DNA of 14,092 bases, from the NCBI GenBank assembly GCA_900555735.1, contig USMI01000035.1:1-14092 (forward strand), in the 5' to 3' direction. Position numbers and translations under genes: made by a program. The notes beneath the pieces are model-generated. The model ran no database searches. It worked only from the letters and a program-made list of their open reading frames with translations, and was not told the DNA's origin. The stretch comes from an uncultured Eubacteriales bacterium. GTDB lineage: Bacteria; Bacillota; Clostridia; Oscillospirales; Oscillospiraceae. Shown here piece after piece: positions 6,334 to 12,324 of this stretch; positions within the stretch are counted from its first letter, which is position 1, and the number at the start of each line of letters is the position of its first letter.

Positions 6334-7341
6334 CTACATCTGTATCTGCTGAGACGGCCCCGGCTCCTCTTGAAGCTGCCTGGCGAAATCGCACAGGCTC
6401 ATGCCGTTTTGCTGCTGGCAGAACGCCTCCATCTTCCGCGCCAGCACCTCCTGCTCGGCAGCGTTCAGGTGGTAGCTCCAGTTCTCCTCCGTACCGTCAC
6501 CCTTGCAGAGATTCAGCTCCAACGTATCGCACGGTCTATCCCGCATGATGTCGTAGTTGGCGTAGATATTCAGCCAGTCATCGTTCTCATCCGTGCAGAC
6601 GAATGTGCCGAAGGCGGCATCCACATCGAAGTCCGCCTGCACATAAAAATTCAGCTTCCCGTTTTCCATCATGACCTCATCGCTGAACGAAAAATTCTGT
6701 GCGGAGAGATGCCCCGCCGACGTGAGCTCCTTGCCGCCCAGATGCTCAAGCAGCTTGCGCCATTTCTCATCATTGGATGCAAATTGTGGCCGGGTGGCAT
6801 GATAGGTTGCCGTGGACATATCCCGTATGGACCAGCTTTGCCATCCGTCCATAATATTGACCGCGGAGAATTCCTGCTTATCAAAACTGATGTCGAATAC
6901 ACCGGTGACTTTACCGGTGTTCTCCATACGGAGTGCAATTAGCTCATCGTATTCCTCTGCCGCGATGGGTCGACCATCCGCAAACATTTTGATAAACAGA
7001 TTCGGCGCAGTACCGTTTCTGCACATCGTATAGATCCGCAGCTTCTGGGCTGCAGTCAGCAATTCCTCGCCGGGTGTTGTTTTGAAATACCACTCACGTC
7101 CGTTCTCTGTCACATGATAGGCGGCATAGGTGCGGGCTGCTTCCTCCGCCTGCCGCGCGGCAAGATCCTCCTGCCAAATCTCCCGGCTGATACGATCGTA
7201 CTCCTGCCTCGGGAGCTGATCGCACAGGTCGTCCAGCACATTCTCCAGATGCTCCTGCAAGGTTTTATCCTTGAGGTGCTTCTCGATAGCAGCCTTCCAT
7301 CTCCGGTCGATCCACAGCATGATGTCCACAGAATCCGCCAT
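6334..7341 (-). CDS. Conserved-looking accessory protein of unknown function
   Basis: I do not recognise this 335-residue protein with confidence. It has no signal peptide, transmembrane segment or nucleotide-binding motif. The N-terminal part (1-75) is helical and charged (WIDRRWKAAIEKHLKDKTLQEHLENVLDDLCDQL). The middle (75-225) contains YHVTENGREWYFKTTPGEELLTAAQKLRIY and GVFDISFDKQEFSAVN. The C-terminal 110 residues (KLNFYVQADFDVDAAFGTFVCTDENDDWLNIYANYDI...MSLCDFARQL) look like a separate domain that I recall as a stand-alone small protein in similar elements. The high acidic content of that domain would fit a DNA-mimic or protein-binding role, but this is a guess. AAGGAGGT lies 8 nt upstream, inside the end of the preceding gene, so it belongs to the same transcript. 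It is the last gene before the oriT candidate. Confidence 0.75.
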   Translation of the reverse strand: MADSVDIMLWIDRRWKAAIEKHLKDKTLQEHLENVLDDLCDQLPRQEYDRISREIWQEDLAARQAEEAARTYAAYHVTENGREWYFKTTPGEELLTAAQKLRIYTMCRNGTAPNLFIKMFADGRPIAAEEYDELIALRMENTGKVTGVFDISFDKQEFSAVNIMDGWQSWSIRDMSTATYHATRPQFASNDEKWRKLLEHLGGKELTSAGHLSAQNFSFSDEVMMENGKLNFYVQADFDVDAAFGTFVCTDENDDWLNIYANYDIMRDRPCDTLELNLCKGDGTEENWSYHLNAAEQEVLARKMEAFCQQQNGMSLCDFARQLQEEPGPSQQIQM

Positions 7342-7342
7342 G

Positions 7343-7639
7343 CTACTTTACCTCCTTCACCGCACCACTACCAGCCGACGCAACGGCAGGCAGCGCGTGC
7401 TTTATCTCGGCAGAAGCTGCCTGCGGCTTCGCAGCCTTGGGCGGGCGCTTAGGCTTGGCAGTAGGTGCAGCCCTGCTGTCCAAATATTCCCGCACCGGTT
7501 CCGGCACAGTTTTCTCATAGAGTTGCCGGAGCGCGTCCTCCATACGGCTCTGCACAGAGGAATTCTCTTTTTTCAGAGAAAACTCCAGCGCGTCCAGCTT
7601 GTCCTCATCAAAAGCAAGGGTGATGTTCACTTTCTTCAT
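7343..7639 (-). CDS. Small basic protein, DUF6103-like
   Basis: The 98-residue product starts MKKVNITLAFDEDKLDALEFSLKKENSSVQSRMEDALRQLYEKTVPEPVREYLDSR. That is one beta strand followed by two helices, an RHH-like pattern. The C-terminal 40 residues are low-complexity, rich in Ala, Lys and Pro (PKRPPKAAKPQAA). The pattern KVNITxxFDExKLxAL...LxxALxxLYEKxVPxxVREY matches what I recall of DUF6103, a family of unknown function in clostridial mobile elements; the name was not checked. A near-perfect Shine-Dalgarno, AAGGAGG, 5 nt before the ATG fixes the start and rules out the longer frame reaching 7705. The next gene starts two bases after its stop, and that gene's ribosome site lies within this gene's last codons. 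Confidence 0.7.
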   Translation of the reverse strand: MKKVNITLAFDEDKLDALEFSLKKENSSVQSRMEDALRQLYEKTVPEPVREYLDSRAAPTAKPKRPPKAAKPQAASAEIKHALPAVASAGSGAVKEVK

Positions 7640-7649
7640 GTTGGCCTCC

Positions 7650-8837
7650 TTAATCATACTTGATATACGGGATCTCCAGCCAGTGCGTCCAGCCGCGACC
7701 CTCAAGCTGTGTTTTCACCACGCCGTACTTGGTACCCATGGCTTCTATCACTTCACCGTTTCCGATGTATACGCCGATGTGTCCCGGCTTCCACACCGCC
7801 AGTCCCGGCGTGTCCGGCATGGTCTGGATCGCGCCCTTGCGCACGGCGTTGTAGTACATCTCGTTGGCGCCGATGTCCGGCATGCCGTTGCTGCCGTACT
7901 GTATCTCCATGGTCTCTCCATCCAACCAGCCGTAGCCCTTGATCAGTCCCACGCAGTCGGCGGTGCGCTTGTCCAGCCAGTTGGCCCTGATGAACGCGGC
8001 GTATTCTCCCACGCCCTCCGGGTACTGCGTCAGCTTGTATTGCAGCAGCTCCGGTGTCAGCACCTGTCCGTAGGTACCCCACACATAGCCCCAGCCGGAG
8101 TTCCATGCGTTGGTCACATAGGTCACAAGGTCAGCGGCGTTTTTGGTAGACGCATCCGTAAGCATGGCGGCATCCAGCTCCACCGGTGCGCTGCCGCCCG
8201 CAGCGTATGCGCCGTCAAAGGTATCGCCGCCGCTGCTGCCTGTTACCATGGTGTAGATGTGGGCGGCGTTGGCCTTGTCCTCCTCTGTCACCGGCTCGCC
8301 CTGCCACGCTGTCAGCTTTTCATAGACCGTGGCCAGCGGCAGCGGTACCGCTACTTCGTAGGTCTCTGTCTGCACGGTCACGTTGCCGTTTTCGTCCGTG
8401 ACGGTGGTGGTACGGGTGCGCTCCTGCCATTCATAAAAGCAGTCCACAAAGTTGGCGGCGGCGCGGCGGGTAGGCGCTTCGTCTCCAAAACAGAGGGCAA
8501 AGAAGATAGCCTTGACCTGCAAAGGGTCAAGGCCGCCGCTTTCCGCCTTGGCATTCACGGCGGCTGTCGCCGCATCCAGAAGGGTAAAAGCTGTCCGCAT
8601 CTCGGAGATGTGATTTTTGTATTCCGCGGGGATCTTGTCTGAGAACGCCGGTCCATAGAAGGACGCGGACACGGCAAAATCATTGTGTTCCACCGCGGCG
8701 GTGCCGAAGCAGCACAGGAACGCTGTCAGCAGGATCAACGGAGAGAGGATGAGGGCGATGACCCACCCTACCGTTTTGCGGCCTTTTTCGCTGGCCAGCA
8801 AAGCCGTCGCCAGCCGTGCCAACACAGGGGACGCCAT
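7650..8837 (-). CDS. Membrane-anchored NlpC/P60-type peptidoglycan hydrolase
   Basis: This 395-residue protein likely cuts peptidoglycan peptides so the mating channel can cross the Gram-positive wall, a VirB1-like job. Residues 23-45 form one transmembrane segment (VGWVIALILSPLILLTAFLCCFG), which anchors the rest outside. The C-terminal 130 residues look like NlpC/P60: the nucleophile is Cys295 in TADCVGLIKGYGW and the His is His353 in KPGHIGVYIGNGEVIEA. The central 200 residues contain FSDKIPAEYKNHISEM and DPLQVKAIFFALCFG but no lysozyme or SLT domain I can recognise. Many related ICE proteins pair NlpC/P60 or CHAP with a muramidase domain, so this one may have a diverged partner domain or work alone. 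The start at 8837 is chosen because AGGTGG lies 6 nt upstream and the ATG overlaps the VirB4 stop (TGATG). Confidence 0.85.
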   Translation of the reverse strand: MASPVLARLATALLASEKGRKTVGWVIALILSPLILLTAFLCCFGTAAVEHNDFAVSASFYGPAFSDKIPAEYKNHISEMRTAFTLLDAATAAVNAKAESGGLDPLQVKAIFFALCFGDEAPTRRAAANFVDCFYEWQERTRTTTVTDENGNVTVQTETYEVAVPLPLATVYEKLTAWQGEPVTEEDKANAAHIYTMVTGSSGGDTFDGAYAAGGSAPVELDAAMLTDASTKNAADLVTYVTNAWNSGWGYVWGTYGQVLTPELLQYKLTQYPEGVGEYAAFIRANWLDKRTADCVGLIKGYGWLDGETMEIQYGSNGMPDIGANEMYYNAVRKGAIQTMPDTPGLAVWKPGHIGVYIGNGEVIEAMGTKYGVVKTQLEGRGWTHWLEIPYIKYD

Positions 8838-10663
8838 CAGCGGCCACCTGCCGTGCCGAACAGCGCCGCCTTGTGGGGCGGTGCTTTCACCTCCAGCAGG
8901 TACCGCTCCGCGCCGCACTTGAACAGGCACTCGCCACGCCGCGCGTGGCGGATCAGCTCAAACTCCGCCTCGTCCAATTGCAGCATATCCATATAGAACC
9001 GTCTGCCGATGGAGCCGGGATTGAACAGAAACTGGTGGGGCGGGATGGCGAACAGCGGCTTGGTCATCTCCCGCACACCCTCCTGATCGAAGTCCTCCAG
9101 ATTCTGGGACGCCATCAGCAGGGCGGAGTCCCGCTTCCGTACACGCTTCAGGCAGTTGCGGATATATTCTATGGCCACGGGATTGGATAGCCACAGATAC
9201 AGCTCATCCAACGCCGCCACTGTGTTGCCCGCCGTCAGCAATCTGTCCGACATATACGCCAGCACATTGAACAGCAGCGCGTTCCGCAGACTTTTGGCCG
9301 CCGTCAGCATGCCGCCTACGCCGAACACAAGAAACCTGTCGCCGGTAATGTTGGTATGTCCGTTGAAGAACGGCGCGTCCGCGCCCATGCACAGGGAGTG
9401 CAGCCCCAGCAGCACCTCCTGCAGCAGCTCCCGCGTATACAGGCTGCCCGCCTGATAGTGCCGCAGCTCCTCCTCCATAAGTGCGTACAGGTCGGAGAGG
9501 ATGGGATAATCCTCCGGCGCAAGCTGCCGGAAGTCCGTTTCCTCCGTAATGCCCCACTTCTGATACAGCTTGGACAGCATGATCTCGATGGTATCCAACT
9601 GAGGGTCGGAGAACTCCTTGTAGGCGCGAAAGAAATCCTTCAGGAAGGAGATGTGCCGCGCCAGCAGCGTGGACTTGCGGAACGCCTCGGGGACGGACTC
9701 GTCTGTTTCGGAAGTGTCTCCCTCATCCCAGCACCGCACCTCCAGCACATTGATGCGCTTCTCACCGGCCATAAGGTCGATGAAGCAGCCGCCTAAATTC
9801 CCGCACAGCTCCTCCAGTTCATGCTCGGCGTCCAGTGAGATGACAGATTTTCCCGCCTCCAGCAGATTGCAGATCAACAGCTTCATGAGATAGCTCTTGC
9901 CCTGACCGCTGTTGCCGAGAATGAGAATGTTGGCGGAGGTCTTGTCGCTTTCCCTGCGGTCGAAGTCCACCACGATATTGCTGCCGTATTTATCCTTACC
10001 GATGTAGATGCCCTTAGGGTCGGTCTTGCCGGAGTAGTTGAAGGGATAGAGATTGGCCACGCTGCCGGCAGGCAATACACGCTCGAACTCCCGCCCCAGC
10101 GCGTTGTGTCCCACGGGGCTGACGCAGCAAAATCCCTGCTTCTGCCGCAGGAGCAGCTTGTCCACATTCAGCTTGCAGCGCACCAGCTCTGTCAGCACAT
10201 CGGTCTGCAATCGCTTCAGCCCTTCCATGCTGTCTGCTGTCATCTCCAGATACACGGCGCAATGGAGCAGTGGCTCATGCTCCCGATGCATCTTATGCAC
10301 CAACTCCGCCACATCCCGCAGGTTGCTCTCGGCCTCCACGGTCTGCCGCAGCTTGTTGGGGTCTGAGCCGTCCAGCTTATTCTTTTTGTTGGCGTTGTCG
10401 ATGATCCGATCCTCCTCGCCGGGAGATACCTGACGGCAGTAGATCCGCAGGGTCACGCCGCTTTTCTCGCCTAAGTGCCGCAGGATGGCCTGCGCCTCGG
10501 TGCTGGCGGGATATTCCCGCAGCGCCCACACGCAGCGATAGGTGCTGCCGAAGATGTAATGATCCACCTCAAACTTCACCACACCCGGCGCGATGCAGTC
10601 CAGATAGGTGCGCAGGAAGGCTTCCCGCGGGGTGGGTTCTTTTTTCCGAAAAGGGTTTTTCAT
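8837..10663 (-). CDS. virB4: VirB4-family conjugation ATPase
   Basis: This 608-residue protein is the motor ATPase of the mating channel and acts at the cytoplasmic face of the membrane. Walker A is GNSGQGKS (about residues 250-257), followed by SVISLDAEHELEEL. Walker B is TVAALDELYLWL (about 481-492), followed by RKRDSALLMASQNLEDF, which matches the arginine/glutamine motifs seen in VirB4/TraC/HerA-type ATPases. The N-terminal 230 residues include the usual accessory domain, with the conserved-looking segment ALGREFERVLPAGSVANLYPFNYSG about 188-212. Length is somewhat short for VirB4, consistent with part of the N-terminal domain being carried by the separate gene upstream. The start chosen is the ATG at 10663, preceded by GGGAGGG; GTG at 10678 and ATG at 10675 are in-frame alternatives. 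The TGA stop overlaps the next ATG by one base. Confidence 0.92.
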   Translation of the reverse strand: MKNPFRKKEPTPREAFLRTYLDCIAPGVVKFEVDHYIFGSTYRCVWALREYPASTEAQAILRHLGEKSGVTLRIYCRQVSPGEEDRIIDNANKKNKLDGSDPNKLRQTVEAESNLRDVAELVHKMHREHEPLLHCAVYLEMTADSMEGLKRLQTDVLTELVRCKLNVDKLLLRQKQGFCCVSPVGHNALGREFERVLPAGSVANLYPFNYSGKTDPKGIYIGKDKYGSNIVVDFDRRESDKTSANILILGNSGQGKSYLMKLLICNLLEAGKSVISLDAEHELEELCGNLGGCFIDLMAGEKRINVLEVRCWDEGDTSETDESVPEAFRKSTLLARHISFLKDFFRAYKEFSDPQLDTIEIMLSKLYQKWGITEETDFRQLAPEDYPILSDLYALMEEELRHYQAGSLYTRELLQEVLLGLHSLCMGADAPFFNGHTNITGDRFLVFGVGGMLTAAKSLRNALLFNVLAYMSDRLLTAGNTVAALDELYLWLSNPVAIEYIRNCLKRVRKRDSALLMASQNLEDFDQEGVREMTKPLFAIPPHQFLFNPGSIGRRFYMDMLQLDEAEFELIRHARRGECLFKCGAERYLLEVKAPPHKAALFGTAGGR

Positions 10664-10674
10664 ATGCCCTCCCA

Positions 10675-11028
10675 TCACAGCAAATAGAAGTCTATGCGCG
10701 GCTCCAGCTCCGGCTCCTGTCCGGTGAACTGTTCCGGCTCACGGAACAGTTCCATATACCGCGCCACCTGCTCGTCCGTCAGGGAGCAGAGACCGCCCTC
10801 CAGATCGTCTCCTACCAGAAAGAACGGCCCGCAGATGATGTCATCCTCCAGCCGCCGGTTGGGTGCCATGCCGTTGAGCTTCCCCTCATCGTTGCAGCAG
10901 AGCAGCACGCCGTCCTCCATATACACCGGCTGGAACAGCCCCTGCACCTCCTGCTGGATGGCTTCCAGTCCGTCCGCCATCTCCTTCACATAGGGCGCTT
11001 TCCCCGGTTCGATTTTCAATATCCGCAT
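10675..11028 (-). CDS. DUF3846 domain protein
   Basis: The 117-residue protein starts MRILKIEPGKAPYVKEM and contains VLLCCNDEGKLNGMAPNRRL (residues 41-60), then DIICGPFFLVG and a C-terminal SLTDEQVARYMELF. The combination of an N-terminal EPG strand, the xxCNxEGKLxGxxPNRxL core and the SLTDEQ tail is typical of DUF3846, a family of unknown function common in phages and ICEs of Firmicutes. Here it sits between the VirB4-N-like protein and VirB4 itself, an unexpected place for a cargo gene. GGAGG lies 6 nt before ATG. Its stop (TGA) runs into the start region of VirB4, so the two are probably translationally coupled. Biochemical role is unknown. Confidence 0.75.
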   Translation of the reverse strand: MRILKIEPGKAPYVKEMADGLEAIQQEVQGLFQPVYMEDGVLLCCNDEGKLNGMAPNRRLEDDIICGPFFLVGDDLEGGLCSLTDEQVARYMELFREPEQFTGQEPELEPRIDFYLL

Positions 11029-11029
11029 T

Positions 11030-11593
11030 TTATTCCTCCATTTCCGTTGTCAGCCACTGTGCGCCATCCACAAGGTCAAAGCTCTCATGGGTGGCGTCCT
11101 GTTCAAAATAGATTGCCAGCAGCTCCAGCAGCTTCTGCCCCTCGGCACGCCGCACGGCAAAGCCGCTGTCCCGGAGCTGCTGCTCCACGGCGGCATAGTG
11201 GACAGCACCGTCCGTTTTTCGTTGCCGCAGCACGAAGCAGAACTCCCGCGAGGACGCCATCATGGTCTGTGTGTCGTCCAGATGCTGCCGATCCTGTGTC
11301 AGCAACCTGCGGATGGCGGGGTTGTCCTCCTGCTCCAGCCGCTGGCGGTAGAACTGCCGGTTGTCCTGAAAGGACTCCTTGGAGTCCAGTGCCAGCAGCT
11401 CCATCTCCGCCATGGCCTTCAGCATGTTCAGCAGCGCCATTACCCGCGACCGGACGCCCTGATCCGGCAGGACGTTCAGGTTGGTGGGCTGCACAAGATA
11501 AAAGGTCAGCTCGCCGTCCGCAGTCTGAACGCCGCCTGCCACGATGTCCTCGATGCCCACCAGCTGGCGGGTGGACTTTTTTCTGTTTTTCAT
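11030..11593 (-). CDS. Conjugal transfer protein resembling a detached VirB4 N-terminal domain
   Basis: This 187-residue soluble protein begins MKNRKKSTRQLVGIEDIVAGGV and contains FYLVQPTNLNVL (about residues 31-42), VMALLNMLKAMAEMELLALDSKESF (51-75) and a C-terminal REFCFVLRQR/FAVRRAEGQKLLELLAIYF region. I recognise it as a protein found just before VirB4 in clostridial conjugative elements, often annotated TraC-like. The mix of strands and helices recalls the N-terminal domain that precedes the motor domain in VirB4/TraC ATPases, but it has no Walker motifs. That relationship is inference. GGAGGG lies 7 nt before the ATG at 11593, so the upstream GTG at 11608 is less likely. The gene overlaps the previous stop by ATGA and ends one base before the next start. 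Confidence 0.65.
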   Translation of the reverse strand: MKNRKKSTRQLVGIEDIVAGGVQTADGELTFYLVQPTNLNVLPDQGVRSRVMALLNMLKAMAEMELLALDSKESFQDNRQFYRQRLEQEDNPAIRRLLTQDRQHLDDTQTMMASSREFCFVLRQRKTDGAVHYAAVEQQLRDSGFAVRRAEGQKLLELLAIYFEQDATHESFDLVDGAQWLTTEMEE

Positions 11594-11868
11594 GTCGGTT
11601 CCCTCCACTCGTAGTATTGCTGCCCGAAAAAGAAAAACACTGCGGCGTGGCGCAGGAAATCCAGCATACTGACGCCGTCATGCCGAATGCAGAGAAAGGC
11701 CAGCGCCGCCGTGACCACCATGGGGACGACAGCGCCGGTCTGGGCCAGTGCCACTGCCGACAGCAGCAGTCCGATGCCGATAAACGCCACATCCCGCAGC
11801 GCCCACAGCCACAGCATGGGCCGAGCCGTCAGGTTTTCGGGGTAAATATAAATTGTTCTCACCTCCAT
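11590..11868 (-). CDS. PrgI/VirB3-like small membrane protein of the mating channel
   Basis: The 92-residue product starts MEVRTIYIYPENL and has two close hydrophobic stretches, about residues 24-42 (VAFIGIGLLLSAVALAQTG) and 43-59 (AVVPMVVTAALAFLCIR). A third weaker one, LRHAAVFFFFGQQYYEW, lies near the C-terminus. Length, topology and position before the VirB4-type proteins match the PrgI/VirB3/TcpE class of small inner-membrane channel proteins; the exact family is not certain. The start is unclear. The ATG at 11868 has no upstream Shine-Dalgarno, whereas a strong GGAGGTGA sits directly after it, 8 nt before an in-frame ATT. Longer starts at 11946 or 11934 overlap the preceding gene and also lack good ribosome sites. 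The stop overlaps the next start as ATGA. Confidence 0.7.
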   Translation of the reverse strand: MEVRTIYIYPENLTARPMLWLWALRDVAFIGIGLLLSAVALAQTGAVVPMVVTAALAFLCIRHDGVSMLDFLRHAAVFFFFGQQYYEWREPT

Positions 11869-11880
11869 GAGATGCCAAGT

Positions 11881-11902
11881 GGCCGCGGGTTTCCCCGCGG
11901 CC
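11881..11902 (-). repeat. GC-rich hairpin upstream of the PrgI-like gene
   Basis: A perfect 9-bp inverted repeat, GGCCGCGGG / CCCGCGGCC, with a TTTC loop lies between the stop of the double-RHH gene (11918) and the start of the PrgI-like gene (11868). No T-run follows on either strand, so it does not look like an intrinsic terminator. Its place 12 nt before the next ATG, which lacks a normal ribosome binding site, suggests a role in translation initiation or mRNA processing. Confidence 0.6.
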
Positions 11903-11917
11903 GCTCCTGTTACTTGG

Positions 11918-12208
11918 TTATTCCGTTTCTGCATTGTCCAGCGCATTCTCGATGAGCTGGATGAGGAATTGCTTCTGCTTGAGGTTGTGTGCTGCCAGAT
12001 ACTCTTTCAGCCTGTCGAAGAGTTCTGCCGGGATCTGTACCGCCAAGGTCCGCTCTGCTTTCATTCCGCCGCCTCCTTCAAAGTGTTCGGTGAAGATGCG
12101 CTCCACATATTCTGCCAGCGTTGCCAGCTCCATTTCTTCTTTCTCTGCCATGATTCTTGCGTGAAGCTCCGCCGGGATCATGGCGCAGAGGTTCTTTTTG
12201 CCCTCCAT
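11918..12208 (-). CDS. Small protein with two tandem ribbon-helix-helix-like units
   Basis: The 96-residue product consists of two similar halves. Residues 5-43 read KNLCAMIPAELHARI followed by a helix ending YVERIFTEHF. Residues 52-93 read RTLAVQIPAELFDRL followed by a helix ending FLIQLIENAL. Each half has the layout of a ribbon-helix-helix unit: a short beta strand, the IPAEL turn into helix 1, and a second helix. RHH proteins normally dimerise to bind DNA, so two units in one chain suggest a single-chain pseudo-dimer, separated by the linker GGGG (44-47). Its start is set by a strong Shine-Dalgarno, AAAGGAG, 7 nt upstream. It heads the mating-pore block, so it may be a regulator of that operon or a DNA-binding accessory protein. 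The function is inferred from fold pattern only. Confidence 0.7.
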   Translation of the reverse strand: MEGKKNLCAMIPAELHARIMAEKEEMELATLAEYVERIFTEHFEGGGGMKAERTLAVQIPAELFDRLKEYLAAHNLKQKQFLIQLIENALDNAETE

Positions 12209-12324
12209 TGGCCTGCTCCTTTCCTTGATTTTGCAAGCAAAGCATACCGGAAGAAGTCATGGAAAGCTATTCACCAAACTCAACGAAGAAGTCATGCGAA
12301 ACGGAAGCAACATCACCAATGCAG
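12209..12324 (-). promoter_or_regulatory. Intergenic spacer with 12-bp direct repeat
   Basis: This 116-bp spacer separates the methyltransferase stop from the double-RHH gene. It contains the direct repeat GAAGAAGTCATG twice on the plus strand, at 12250-12261 and 12285-12296, a 35-bp period or roughly three helical turns. Both copies are followed by GAAA after zero or one base. A TATGCT hexamer lies between the repeats and the RHH start on the minus strand but has no convincing -35 partner. A binding site for the downstream RHH protein is a reasonable guess; nothing more is shown. Confidence 0.3.

Noticed and set aside
7599..8642. Plus-strand open frame of 347 codons
   Set aside because: It is antisense to the NlpC/P60 gene, whose catalytic Cys and His are on the minus strand; no ribosome site or motif.
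11881..11902. GC-rich hairpin as an intrinsic terminator
   Set aside because: No T-run follows on either strand and the operon continues directly after it, so it is listed only as an inverted repeat.
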